Shown in pieces: positions 6,498 to 14,862 of a stretch of DNA of 19,920 nucleotides. The stretch comes from Syntrophomonadaceae bacterium (GTDB lineage: Bacteria; Bacillota; Dethiobacteria; DTU022), in the NCBI GenBank assembly GCA_007126465.1, contig SLBE01000233.1:1-19920 (forward strand), read 5' to 3'. Position 1 is the stretch's first letter, and each line of letters begins with the position of its first letter. A program made the translations under genes and the position numbers. Below the pieces are notes generated by a model. It was not told where the DNA came from and did no database searches. It saw nothing but the letters and a program-made list of their open reading frames with translations.

Positions 6498-8501
6498 TTG
6501 CTTTTTCAAAAGAAAATTAAGCCGGGTCATATGCTTTTATATTTATGCTTAATCATTTTTTTTATACTAAGTTTTGTACATACCAATAACTCTTTTGCCG
6601 GCAGTTCATCATCTGAAGAATTATACCTTACCATCTTACACACCAACGATGAGCATGGAGCTTTAATTCCTCATTCACCAACGGTTGATTACCATCCTTA
6701 CCGTGAAGATCCGACTATCGGCGGGTATGCCCGTCTATCTTCAGCAGTAAATGAAATCAGAAATGAGAAGCTTGCAAGCGGGGAGCCGGTGCTGCTCTTA
6801 TCTGCTGGAGATTATATCGGCGGTTCTGCATACAGCTGGCTTGTCCCTGAGGGCTATGCCCCGGAGATAACTATTAAGCAGGCTATCGGATATGATGCAG
6901 TTGTTATCGGTAACCATGAATATGATTACGGGCCGGACATTTTAGCAGAATATTTTATAGAAGCCGGTTACCCGGACTCCCATGATCAGACAGTGGTGCT
7001 GGCTTCAAATACAGCTGCCCCTCCCGAACATCCTTTAAAAGTTAATGATTTATACCGCGACAAAGAACTGATAGAACTGGATAATGGTTTGAAAGTTGGG
7101 CTTTTTGGCCTGATAGGTAAGCAGGCTGTATCATACACTACTGCCAATGAGCCGGTCCAGTTTGAAGACCAGCATGAAACAGCCCGGCAAATGGTGGAGC
7201 AGTTGAAAAATGAAGGGGCCCAGCTGGTAATAGCGATAACCCATTCCAGGGTCGAAGAAGATGTTGACCTGGCCATAGATGTCGACGGGATTGATGTAAT
7301 TGTCGGTGGACACTGCCATACAGCACTTTATGAGCCGATCATAGAAAACGATACGATTATTTTGCAGGCCGGCTCCCTGCTGGAGTACCTGGGCCGGTTG
7401 GAGCTGGCTTACAACCCGGAAACTGAAGAGCTGCGCATTAAGAATAAAGAAAATGATCGGCCTTTTTTAATCAAACTTGATCACAATATCCCCCTGGACC
7501 CTGATGTAAATGAACTGATCGATACTTACACAGACAAATTAAACCAGTTTCTCTCTGAAAAAGCAGATGGGCAGTTCGAACATATCCTGGGTACGGTAGT
7601 TTTATCTGATTATGTTATCCCCAATGAACCTCCCCTGCAAGAATCGCCATTTGGCAATTTTGTTACCGATGCAATGCGCTTGGTTACCGAAGAGAAAACC
7701 GGACGAAAGATAGATGTTGCCATCCAGGCGAACGGATCTATCCGCGGCAGTCTTGAGCCCGGAACCATGCCTCACGCCCTGGGCCAGGTTTCAGTTTATG
7801 ATTTAACAGGATTAATCGGCCTGGGGATTGGGCCTGACGGAACGGCCGGCTATCCGATAGTTGTGGCATACTTAACCGGGGATGAAATTCGCCGGGCCCT
7901 GGAAGTAGCTGTTCTGCTTGCGGAATTGATGGGTGATACCTATTTTCTTCAATTCTCCGGGCTGCGTTACGATTATAATCCACAAAATGCTACATTCCTG
8001 ACAATTCCTTTTCTTGATCTGCCTGTTCCTACTACACGGGCAGTGAGCAGTGCTGAAATATACACAGGTGATGGAATGCAGGGTTTCGACGATCAATATT
8101 ATGAACCTGTGAAATGGGGAGACCAGGAGTTATATTCCCTTGCAACAGACTCATATATTCTTTCCTTCCTGCCCATGGTAGGTGATATGCTGCCCCAGCT
8201 TGACATTGTCCTGAAAGACAAAAACGGAAATCCATTAACCGAAGATCAGCTTGATGAACTGATAATATATGTTGAAGGTTCTGAACTGAAAGTCTGGAGG
8301 ACGGTCCTGGAATATGCTGCCGCCCAGCCGGAGGGAGAGTCAGGTTTGCCGGAAATTGATTCTTACTATGCTTCCAGTGCTGAAAGGATTAACCAGGTTC
8401 AGACCATGCCTCTGGTTACCTGGCCGATCTTAATTCTTGTTCTATTTATCATTGCCCTCTATTTCTTGATCAGGAAAATAAGGAGCCGCAAAGCAACGTA
8501 A
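6498..8501 (+). CDS. Membrane-anchored 5'-nucleotidase / UshA-type metallophosphoesterase
   Basis: A 667-residue surface enzyme. An N-terminal signal segment (about 10-34, LLYLCLIIFFILSF) leads into the calcineurin-like phosphoesterase domain: LHTNDEHG (D51, H53), SAGDYIGG (D105), GNHEYD (138-143), ITHSR (H249) and GGHCH (270-274), the set that holds two metals. The second half is the 5'-nucleotidase C-terminal domain (PFGNFVTDAMR, QANGSIRGSLEPG, QFSGLRYDYNP), which binds the base and swings during catalysis. A C-terminal membrane segment (about 641-658) with RKIRSRK after it anchors the protein, so both ends could be in the membrane if the signal is not cleaved. Start is TTG at 6498 with TAGGTGGTG upstream. 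Probable role is dephosphorylation of external nucleotides; cyclic phosphodiester or UDP-sugar substrates are possible. It starts 20 bases after the XdhC gene. Confidence 0.88.
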   Translation: MLFQKKIKPGHMLLYLCLIIFFILSFVHTNNSFAGSSSSEELYLTILHTNDEHGALIPHSPTVDYHPYREDPTIGGYARLSSAVNEIRNEKLASGEPVLLLSAGDYIGGSAYSWLVPEGYAPEITIKQAIGYDAVVIGNHEYDYGPDILAEYFIEAGYPDSHDQTVVLASNTAAPPEHPLKVNDLYRDKELIELDNGLKVGLFGLIGKQAVSYTTANEPVQFEDQHETARQMVEQLKNEGAQLVIAITHSRVEEDVDLAIDVDGIDVIVGGHCHTALYEPIIENDTIILQAGSLLEYLGRLELAYNPETEELRIKNKENDRPFLIKLDHNIPLDPDVNELIDTYTDKLNQFLSEKADGQFEHILGTVVLSDYVIPNEPPLQESPFGNFVTDAMRLVTEEKTGRKIDVAIQANGSIRGSLEPGTMPHALGQVSVYDLTGLIGLGIGPDGTAGYPIVVAYLTGDEIRRALEVAVLLAELMGDTYFLQFSGLRYDYNPQNATFLTIPFLDLPVPTTRAVSSAEIYTGDGMQGFDDQYYEPVKWGDQELYSLATDSYILSFLPMVGDMLPQLDIVLKDKNGNPLTEDQLDELIIYVEGSELKVWRTVLEYAAAQPEGESGLPEIDSYYASSAERINQVQTMPLVTWPILILVLFIIALYFLIRKIRSRKAT

Positions 8502-8554
8502 TGTCAGTAACCGGTAATGCTTTAAATGTTCCATGGACATGTTGCCTCAGTTAT

Positions 8555-8612
8555 GTTAGCGTAAAACTTAGTAAATGCTCGAACTGTTTAAGAAAGCAGA
8601 AGTTAGCATAAA
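8555..8612 (+). repeat. Short direct repeats in the nucleotidase-transaminase gap
   Basis: GTTAGCGTAAA (8555-8565) and GTTAGCATAAA (8602-8612) differ by one base and lie 47 bases apart. They are in the 215-base gap before the transaminase gene, in which no ORF, tRNA or known riboswitch was recognised. They could be paired protein sites or chance. Confidence 0.2.
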
Positions 8613-8716
8613 GTGCAGGCATGGAAGCACTGGTGAAGAAAGTAGCTTTTCCGGCAGGCAGCTGCAGTTGACTATGGTTGGGAATAATTTTATTGAATAC
8701 AGGGAGCTGAATTAGC

Positions 8717-9565
8717 TTGGAAAATTTAGCCTGGATTGACGGTTCATATTACAATCTTGAAGAGGCCAAAATTTCAATTGAAGACCGGGGTTATTTGCTT
8801 GGGGACGGTGTTTATGAGGTGATCAGGGTTTATAAAGGAAAGCCCTTTTACCTGGATGCACACCTGGAGCGGTTGCAGCGCAGCGCTGAAGCAATAAGAA
8901 TTGATCTGCCACACCAATTAAGGGATATAAGCAGCACTGCCCTGGAGCTGGTTGATAAAGGCAGATGTGTCGAAGGGTACATCTATATGCAGCTGACCAG
9001 GGGCAGCGCCAAAAGAGATCACCTTTTTCCTGCTGATACTTCACCAGTCCTGGTTATGTATATAAGGGGCCTTGAACCAATACAGGCTGTTGAAGATATT
9101 CAACCGGTTAAAGCAGTGACTTTGCCGGACGAGCGCTGGTTAAACTGTTATATCAAGAGCACCAACCTGCTTCCTAACCTGCTGGCCAGGCAGAAAGCAG
9201 CTGAGGCAGGAGCGGTGGAAGCAATTTTATATCGCCAGGATGAAACCGTAACTGAAGGGACCAGGTCAAATATTTTTGCTGTTATAGATGGGCAGGTTAG
9301 AACTCACCCGGCTAACAATCTTATTTTGCCTGGGATTACCAGGGATATTGTTCTCTCACTGTTGAAAGATCTATCAATACATTTTTCAGAAAAGGCTTTT
9401 AGTTTAAAAGAATTAAGCACGGCTGATGAGGCCTGGGCTACATCAACCACGATGGAAGTTAATCCGATTTTAGCTATAAATGAAAATAACCTATCAACGG
9501 CTCCTGGTCCGATTTGCAGCCGTTTAATGGCGGCCTTCCGCGAGGTAATAGCAAAGAATACTTAG
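8717..9565 (+). CDS. dat: D-amino acid transaminase (class IV PLP aminotransferase)
   Basis: A 282-residue fold-type IV PLP enzyme. It interconverts D-alanine and alpha-ketoglutarate with pyruvate and D-glutamate, supplying D-amino acids for peptidoglycan. Visible features: WIDGSYYNLEEAKISIEDRG at the N-terminus, GDGVYEVIRVY (29-39), the PLP-binding lysine K147 in YIKSTNLLPNLLA, and E180 in TVTEGTRSNIF, matching the catalytic Lys145 and Glu177 of the Bacillus D-amino acid transaminase to within three residues. The IKS-NLL wording favours the D-amino acid type over branched-chain or aminodeoxychorismate lyase relatives, but substrate cannot be proved by eye. Start is TTG at 8717 with AGGGAG 10 bases before. 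The nif3 gene follows after 13 bases, so the two are probably cotranscribed. Confidence 0.87.
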   Translation: MENLAWIDGSYYNLEEAKISIEDRGYLLGDGVYEVIRVYKGKPFYLDAHLERLQRSAEAIRIDLPHQLRDISSTALELVDKGRCVEGYIYMQLTRGSAKRDHLFPADTSPVLVMYIRGLEPIQAVEDIQPVKAVTLPDERWLNCYIKSTNLLPNLLARQKAAEAGAVEAILYRQDETVTEGTRSNIFAVIDGQVRTHPANNLILPGITRDIVLSLLKDLSIHFSEKAFSLKELSTADEAWATSTTMEVNPILAINENNLSTAPGPICSRLMAAFREVIAKNT

Positions 9566-9578
9566 GGGGATCACTTTA

Positions 9579-10700
9579 ATGCAAGCTACGGTAAAAACTG
9601 TTTCTTCATACCTTGAAAAACTGGCCCCATTAACCATTGCGATGCCAGGTGATCCTGTCGGTTTACAGCTGGGAAGCAATTCTGCAGAAATAAACAAAAT
9701 ACTCTTAGCTCTTGATCCGGATCAAGCTGCTGTTAATGAAGCCCTTTCTATAGGGGCAGAACTTCTTATTACTCATCACCCCTTATTTTACCAGAAATTA
9801 TCTTCAGTCAACGAAGATTTGCCCGCTGGGGCACTGGTTGCTGATGCAATCAGGAACAGGTTAAACATTTATAGCGCTCATACTAATTATGATATTGCAC
9901 CTGAAGGTGTTACTTGCCAGCTGGCGGCCAGGCTTGGACTGTCTGCTGATAATGCCCGGGTGTTAGAGGTCACCGGAAGTGAACAGCTTCTTAAGCTTGT
10001 AGTCTTCGTACCGTCTGGTCACGAAGATGCTGTTCGCGATGCCCTTGCAGCTGCCGGTGCCGGACAGGTCGGTGACTACAGCCATAGCACTTTTCAGGTC
10101 AGCGGCTGCGGAACTTTTATGCCTGGTTCTGGAGCGAATCCCTATATCGGCAGCAGAGGCCGGCTTGAAAAAGTTGATGAATTAAGGATAGAAACTATCC
10201 TTCCCGCTACAAGGCGGTCAGCTGTAATTAACAAATTGCTTGAAGCGCATCCTTATGAAGAGGTTGCTTATGATTTATATCCTCTTGATTTGGAAGGAGA
10301 AACGATTGGCCTGGGTTTAACTATAAACCTGGAAGAAGCAATTAGCCTAAAACAGCTTATAAAATTATGCCGTGAAAGACTTAATGCTAACAGTTTGCGT
10401 TATTGGACTGGAAGCAAAGATAGTTTCAAGAAAATAGCTATCTGTGGAGGTAGCGGCGGTTCATTAATTGGTAACGCTGTACGACAGGGGGCGGATCTTT
10501 TTATTTCCGGTGATTTCCGGTACCATGACCTGAAACAGGCTGAATCCTCCGACCTGGCCCTGGTGGATGCAGGTCACGATGCCACTGAGTGGCCGGGTAT
10601 TGCTTACCTGCAGCAATACCTGGAAAGGAAATTGCAGGGTGATGGCTATACAACCGAGGTTTCCTTGCAAACCTCGGGCACAGCAAAATGGAACTGTTAA
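9579..10700 (+). CDS. Nif3-like dinuclear metal centre protein, YqfO type
   Basis: A 373-residue protein of the NIF3/DUF34 family. Two halves of the metal-binding fold flank an inserted CutA/PII-like domain, as in Bacillus YqfO. Probable ligands: H66 and H67 in LLITHHPLFY, D105 in SAHTNYD, and H333 and E337 in DAGHDATEWPG. The insert covers about 130-235 (LLKLVVFVPSGHEDAVRDAL through HPYEEVAYDLYPL). Family members form hexameric rings. The GTP cyclohydrolase I type 2 label used in databases is weakly supported; roles in metal handling have been proposed. GGGGG lies 11 bases before the ATG. The gene ends at a strong terminator. The zinc-ribbon gene that follows it here is also its neighbour in many other Firmicutes. 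Confidence 0.9.
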   Translation: MQATVKTVSSYLEKLAPLTIAMPGDPVGLQLGSNSAEINKILLALDPDQAAVNEALSIGAELLITHHPLFYQKLSSVNEDLPAGALVADAIRNRLNIYSAHTNYDIAPEGVTCQLAARLGLSADNARVLEVTGSEQLLKLVVFVPSGHEDAVRDALAAAGAGQVGDYSHSTFQVSGCGTFMPGSGANPYIGSRGRLEKVDELRIETILPATRRSAVINKLLEAHPYEEVAYDLYPLDLEGETIGLGLTINLEEAISLKQLIKLCRERLNANSLRYWTGSKDSFKKIAICGGSGGSLIGNAVRQGADLFISGDFRYHDLKQAESSDLALVDAGHDATEWPGIAYLQQYLERKLQGDGYTTEVSLQTSGTAKWNC

Positions 10701-10729
10701 AGGGTAGGGAAAACCTACCCTTTTCTTTT
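10699..10729 (+). terminator. Rho-independent terminator overlapping the nif3 stop
   Basis: AAAGGGTAGG (10699-10708) pairs perfectly with CCTACCCTTT (10714-10723) across a 5-base GAAAA loop, followed by TCTTTT. The stem begins within the stop codon of the nif3 gene. The zinc-ribbon gene starts only about 30 bases later, so some read-through is possible. Confidence 0.88.
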
Positions 10730-10758
10730 GCACTTATAACATGAAAGGGTGTAAGCTG

Positions 10759-11466
10759 ATGCAGCTAAAACTATTATGGGATTTACAGGAATTGGATCTT
10801 GCAATCAGGGCAACTGAGCAGCAAATTGAAGAAGCTCCTGCTTTAAGCGGGGTGGATGAAGCATTAACCAGGCTGGAAGAATTAAAGCAATTATTAACAG
10901 ATAAGGAGTTGCTTTTTAAGGAAGATCAGAAAAAACTTAAAAACCTGGAAATGCGCACTCAAAAAATTGTTGAGGATAGGAAGAACCTGAAAGAAAACAT
11001 GTACGACGGAACAGTTAGCAGTGTTAAAGAGCTTGAACAAATGCAGAGAAAGATGGAGCTCTTGGCTGAAGAAAAGAACGGTCTGGAAGAAGAAATACTA
11101 ATACTGATGGAGTCATTGGAAGAAGAGGAGAGCTCTCTGGAGCAGCTGAAAAAAGAGGTAGAAAGTGCTGCCGAGGACCTCAGGGAAAAGGAGACTATGC
11201 TCAAAGAAAAACTGGCCAGGCTGGAAGATGAGCTGAAAAGTCTTCAGGAAAAAAGATCCCGGCATGTGAAAGGAATCGAACCAAAATTTTTAGACAGGTA
11301 CAATCTCTTGGCGGAAAAACACAATGGTCAGCCCCTGGCCAGGGTTGAAGATGAGATTTGTGGCGGCTGCAGGGTTTTTATATCATCAGCTTTACGTGGT
11401 CATCTTTACAATCCAGAAGCAATGGTGTATTGTGAAAACTGTGGGCGTTTACTCGTTAAGCTTTAA
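10759..11466 (+). CDS. Coiled-coil protein with C-terminal zinc ribbon
   Basis: A 235-residue protein. Residues 1-170 are nearly all charged heptad-type helix (many E, K, L; for example LEELKQLLTDKELLFKEDQK), predicted to form a long antiparallel coiled coil. The C-terminus is a C4 zinc ribbon with CGGC (201-204) and CENC (225-228). This is the conserved bacterial family often annotated as C4-type zinc ribbon domain protein; its molecular role is not settled, and nucleic-acid or protein scaffolding is usually suggested. The ATG at 10759 was chosen because GAAAGGGTG lies about 8 bases before it; the ATG at 10741 has no ribosome site and would put that sequence inside the gene. It follows nif3, a frequent order in Firmicutes. 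Confidence 0.85.
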   Translation: MQLKLLWDLQELDLAIRATEQQIEEAPALSGVDEALTRLEELKQLLTDKELLFKEDQKKLKNLEMRTQKIVEDRKNLKENMYDGTVSSVKELEQMQRKMELLAEEKNGLEEEILILMESLEEEESSLEQLKKEVESAAEDLREKETMLKEKLARLEDELKSLQEKRSRHVKGIEPKFLDRYNLLAEKHNGQPLARVEDEICGGCRVFISSALRGHLYNPEAMVYCENCGRLLVKL

Positions 11467-11596
11467 CAAAAGAAAATCCAAAAGACTATTGATAATATAG
11501 CAACCACAATTAAATGTGGCTGATTAGTTAAAGCCTAAATAGAGTTTTACTTACAGATGAAATACTGTTTATCTGGTTAATTACGGAGGGATTATT

Positions 11597-12418
11597 TTGG
11601 CACCACAAAAAGAAAAACCTAAAAAAGAGAGACCGAGAAATCTGAAAAATCAGCGTTGGGCAGGTATAGTTGCTGCAATTCTTGCTCTCGGCATGGTTGT
11701 TTCCCTGGTCGGAGCATATATAGGGCAGGCTGTCGGAGGAGGGGCGCCTTTACCGGATCAGCAGGCTGAGCCTGAACCTGAAGACTATCTCAACTATTAT
11801 GAAGGTGAGGTAGAGCGTCTCGAGTTATATCTCGAAGAAAATGAGCCTACTGAAGCCGTTTTATTGGAGCTGGCAGAAAATTACAGATACTTAAGCATAG
11901 TTCAACAGATATTCTTCGATGATCAGGAAGCGGCAGAAGAGTATGAAGGAAGAATGGTTTCCCTGTTTCAATCCCTGGTTGAACTGGAGCCTGAAAATCC
12001 TGCTTATCGCCTTGAGCTGATCAATTTATACCTGGAACAAAGAGCAGATGAAGATTTGATTATTGAGCAAGTTGAGATTGCAAGTGAATTGCTCCGTGAT
12101 AATCCCGATCCAATGCTGCATCTATCCCTGGTCCAACTGCTTTCAACAGCCGGTAAAGATGAGCTTTTGGAAGAAGAAACAAGTTGGCTGCAGGACTACA
12201 TGGCCCCCAGGGTGGCATCAGGACAGGCTGACAATGAAGAGCGCTTTTATTATGCTATCCTGCTTGGCGAATACCGGGGCGAAATTGATACTGCCAAAGA
12301 GATTCTCGAAGAAATTCTTGAAGAAGAACGCGAAGATAGCTCGATTTATCAAAATGCCTTGACTTACCTCGAGTATTTCCGTGCAGATAATGACGAGCAG
12401 GAAATTATATTCGAGTAA
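11597..12418 (+). CDS. Membrane-anchored TPR-like protein
   Basis: A 273-residue protein of unknown function. Residues 1-20 are very basic (KEKPKKERPRNLKNQR), then one membrane segment (about 22-45, AGIVAAILALGMVVSLVGAYIG) and an acidic, Pro-containing linker. Residues 65-265 are paired helices rich in L, E, A and Y that read as tetratricopeptide-like repeats (LLELAENYRYL, ELEPENPAYRLELINLYLEQ, FYYAILLGEYRGEIDTAKEILEEIL). The basic N-terminus is probably inside and the repeats outside. Start is TTG at 11597 with GGAGG about 7 bases before. tatC begins 25 bases after the stop, so the two genes are probably cotranscribed and may work together at the membrane. No Tat twin-arginine motif is visible in this protein. 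Confidence 0.7.
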   Translation: MAPQKEKPKKERPRNLKNQRWAGIVAAILALGMVVSLVGAYIGQAVGGGAPLPDQQAEPEPEDYLNYYEGEVERLELYLEENEPTEAVLLELAENYRYLSIVQQIFFDDQEAAEEYEGRMVSLFQSLVELEPENPAYRLELINLYLEQRADEDLIIEQVEIASELLRDNPDPMLHLSLVQLLSTAGKDELLEEETSWLQDYMAPRVASGQADNEERFYYAILLGEYRGEIDTAKEILEEILEEEREDSSIYQNALTYLEYFRADNDEQEIIFE

Positions 12419-12443
12419 AGTTAGGGAGGAAACTGCAAAGCAG

Positions 12444-13208
12444 ATGGAAAAAAAGGACTTACTGAGAACTTTTGAAGAGGTACGCAATCGCCTGATTATT
12501 ATAGTTGTTACGGTATTTGTTTTTGCTGTAATCAGCTTTGCTTTTGCCGACTATATCAGGCAGTTTCTTTTAATTCCCGCTAACCTTGCTTATCAAGATC
12601 TGGAGGTGCAGGGCCAAAGTCTTCAGTTAATATTCCTGACCCCATCTGAAGCACTTCTGGCTAACCTGCGCCTTGCTTTTATTACCAGTGCAGCTGTAAC
12701 CCTGCCAATTATCCTCTATCAAGTGGTAGCTGTTGCAATGACTGTAGTCGGGCGGAATAAAAAAGCGGCAATACTCTTAACAATTATTATGTATATGCTT
12801 TTTGGCCTCGGAACATCATTTGCTTATTTCGTAGTTTTACCCTTTGCCCTGAACTTTTTTATCGGTTTTTCTGGAGCTGATCTGGTCCCGAATTTTAGTA
12901 TAGCCCGTTACCTGACATTTACTACCTCATTCATGTTTTCTTTCGGGCTGGTTTTTCAGATGCCTGTTTTGTTCTGGTTCCTGGGCAGCATTGGACTCAT
13001 TACCACGACATTTTTACGCCGCAATCGAAAATTTGCCCTGTTAATAATAATTATATTTGCTTCTGTTTTAACGCCTCCCGATATTTTTTCGCAGGTCTTG
13101 ATGGCGATACCCTTGATGCTGCTTTATGAACTGGGTATATTTATGGTATACCTGGCCTGGCGAAAAAAAGAACAGCCTGAAAAGCCTTCTGACCAGACTG
13201 CAAGTTAA
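12444..13208 (+). CDS. tatC: Sec-independent protein translocase TatC
   Basis: A 254-residue polytopic membrane protein with about six hydrophobic segments. TatC is the receptor for twin-arginine signal peptides and forms the core of the Tat complex with TatA. Visible landmarks: the first-helix entry RTFEEVRNRL (a variant of the usual HLxELRxRL), TPSEALLANLRLAF in the first outer loop, the FAYFVVLPFALNFF helix, FQMPVLFWFLG, and the LTPPDIFSQ motif before the last pair of helices. ATG 12444 fits the family start and is preceded by GGGAGG, at a long 14-base spacing; the ATG at 12381 would overlap the TPR gene by 38 bases and add residues unlike TatC. No tatA/tatB-type gene is in the window, so partners must be elsewhere. 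Confidence 0.9.
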   Translation: MEKKDLLRTFEEVRNRLIIIVVTVFVFAVISFAFADYIRQFLLIPANLAYQDLEVQGQSLQLIFLTPSEALLANLRLAFITSAAVTLPIILYQVVAVAMTVVGRNKKAAILLTIIMYMLFGLGTSFAYFVVLPFALNFFIGFSGADLVPNFSIARYLTFTTSFMFSFGLVFQMPVLFWFLGSIGLITTTFLRRNRKFALLIIIIFASVLTPPDIFSQVLMAIPLMLLYELGIFMVYLAWRKKEQPEKPSDQTAS

Positions 13209-13260
13209 TTTGTTAATCAAGTAAATAGCTGTAATGTTTTCTGAAAGGCAGTAGATAATT

Positions 13261-14787
13261 ATGAGAATTGCCGGTGATGGTGAATACAGAGGAGAAACAT
13301 TAAATGGCCTTCCCCACGGAAAAGGAACTGTTACCTGGCCTGATGGCAGCAGGTACAGTGGCGACTGGAAAGCAGGTCTTTTTCATGGAGAGGGCACTTT
13401 TACCTGGTCAAACGGTGACAAATATGAAGGACACTGGCAGGAAGATCGCATGCATGGAAGAGGTACATACCTCTTTGCTGACTGGCGCAAGTATGTAGGT
13501 GAATGGAACAATGACCAGATGCATGGCCTCGGTACTTATTATTGGCCCAGTGGAGAAAAATACGAGGGCGAATTTGTTAATGGTTTGTACGAGGGTCAGG
13601 GAACTTATACCTGGCCTGATGGCAGAATATATAGTGGTGAGTGGAAAAGTGCCATGCGTCATGGTGAAGGCAAGATGACCTGGCATGACGGCCGAACATA
13701 TAGTGGTCAATGGGTTATGGATCAAAGAGAAGGCCACGGCGTGCAAGTCTGGCCTGACGGGCGAAAATATGAAGGGCTTTGGAAAGCAAACCTGATGCAT
13801 GGTAATGGCAAATATACTTTTACTGATGGCTCAAGTTACGAGGGTATTTTTAATGAAGGGTTTTTCAGTGATAAAGGTCAATTTACTTTTGCCGACGCTG
13901 CCCGCTACAAGGGCCCCCTGAAAGAGGGTCTCCCTCATGGTGCAGGCAGCGCCTTTTACCCCGATGGCACTGAGTTTAAAGGTAAATTTGAGCATGGCCG
14001 TGATAGCGGCAGGGGTGTATGTGTTTATCCGAATGGGATAAGGTATAGCGGGGAAACTAAAGATAAAAGGCCTCACGGTGAAGGAAGGCTTGATTATAAA
14101 GATGGATCAGCTTTTGTCGGTTTTTTTGAAGAAGGTAGTCCTACAGAAAATGGTATATTTTATTTTGCTGATGGTGCAAAATATAACGGTGAATTGGAGA
14201 AAGGCCGTCCTCATGGAAAAGGGATTGCCCTAGCTACTGATGGAACTGAATATGAAGGTGAATTTAAAGATGCAAGAAGAAATGGGAACGGTTTTCAGCG
14301 CTGGCCTGATGGCGGAGAGTATCATGGGCAGTGGGTCGACGACCAAATGGAAGGTTACGGTGTTTTTGTTGCAGCTGATGGTACCCGTTATGAAGGTGGC
14401 TTTAAGTCCGGGTTGTGGAATGGTGAAGGAATTTTAAAACGGTCTGACGGCTCAGTATTCCAGGGCACCTGGAAAAATGGACGCCTCCATGGGTGGGGTA
14501 CATGTAAATATGCTAATGGCGGTAGCTACGAAGGAGATTTTTATTCAGGCACATATCATGGCCGTGGTGTCCGGACCTGGCCCGGTGGAAGCCGTTATGC
14601 CGGGCGCTGGTGGAAGAACATGCGTCATGGGTATGGAACATATTTATCAACTACCGGTGATGAATTTAGCGGGCAATGGTTATTTGATCGTAAGAGTGGA
14701 CGCTTTAAAGTAAAAAAAGCAAACGGTGATATTAGTATGGGAGTTTGGCTGTTCAATTTCGGCCCCTATGCTTTGAAAGAACTGTGA
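13261..14787 (+). CDS. MORN-repeat protein, 21 tandem repeats
   Basis: A 508-residue protein made almost wholly of MORN repeats. After eight leading residues come 21 full repeats of exactly 23 residues without any insertion or deletion, then a partial repeat of 17 residues ending LFNFGPYALKEL. The repeat pattern is YxGxW, then a turn with HGxG, then a strand with W.DG. There is no signal peptide or membrane segment, so it is probably cytoplasmic and forms one long flat beta-meander of about 40 hairpins. Repeats 9-14 are the most divergent (FFSDKG, RDSGRG, SPTENG in place of HGxG). GAAAGG lies about 12 bases before the ATG. MORN proteins in eukaryotes are membrane-associated or dimerising scaffolds; bacterial ones are mostly uncharacterised. 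It lies between tatC and the HD-GYP gene, same strand, and has no recognisable catalytic domain. Confidence 0.93.
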   Translation: MRIAGDGEYRGETLNGLPHGKGTVTWPDGSRYSGDWKAGLFHGEGTFTWSNGDKYEGHWQEDRMHGRGTYLFADWRKYVGEWNNDQMHGLGTYYWPSGEKYEGEFVNGLYEGQGTYTWPDGRIYSGEWKSAMRHGEGKMTWHDGRTYSGQWVMDQREGHGVQVWPDGRKYEGLWKANLMHGNGKYTFTDGSSYEGIFNEGFFSDKGQFTFADAARYKGPLKEGLPHGAGSAFYPDGTEFKGKFEHGRDSGRGVCVYPNGIRYSGETKDKRPHGEGRLDYKDGSAFVGFFEEGSPTENGIFYFADGAKYNGELEKGRPHGKGIALATDGTEYEGEFKDARRNGNGFQRWPDGGEYHGQWVDDQMEGYGVFVAADGTRYEGGFKSGLWNGEGILKRSDGSVFQGTWKNGRLHGWGTCKYANGGSYEGDFYSGTYHGRGVRTWPGGSRYAGRWWKNMRHGYGTYLSTTGDEFSGQWLFDRKSGRFKVKKANGDISMGVWLFNFGPYALKEL

Positions 14788-14862
14788 TAATTAGATAAAT
14801 ATTTGACCATTTGAAACAATTTTAGTAATCTTGTCAGCAAGTAGAAAATTTTTAAGCTAAAC

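Noticed and set aside
8668..8696. TTGACT-N17-TATTGA promoter before the transaminase gene
   Set aside because: Transcription would begin at or inside the AGGGAG ribosome site, and the -10 matches only three bases.
8502..8716. T-box or riboswitch leader before the D-amino acid transaminase gene
   Set aside because: No T-box sequence, specifier-like stem or terminator/antiterminator pair could be found.
11504..11519. CCACA-N6-TGTGG hairpin after the zinc-ribbon gene, considered as terminator
   Set aside because: The stem is only five bases and no T-run follows.
12063..12362. Plus-strand ORF inside the TPR gene
   Set aside because: It is a shadow in another frame with no ribosome site and no coherent domain; the TPR frame has helical-repeat periodicity.
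13408..13800. Minus-strand ORF of 130 residues within the MORN gene
   Set aside because: It is an antisense reading of the repeats; its own apparent repetition simply mirrors the MORN period.
13261..14787. CRISPR array or DNA tandem repeat
   Set aside because: The periodic signal is at protein level (23 residues, 69 bases); DNA copies are diverged and there are no spacers.
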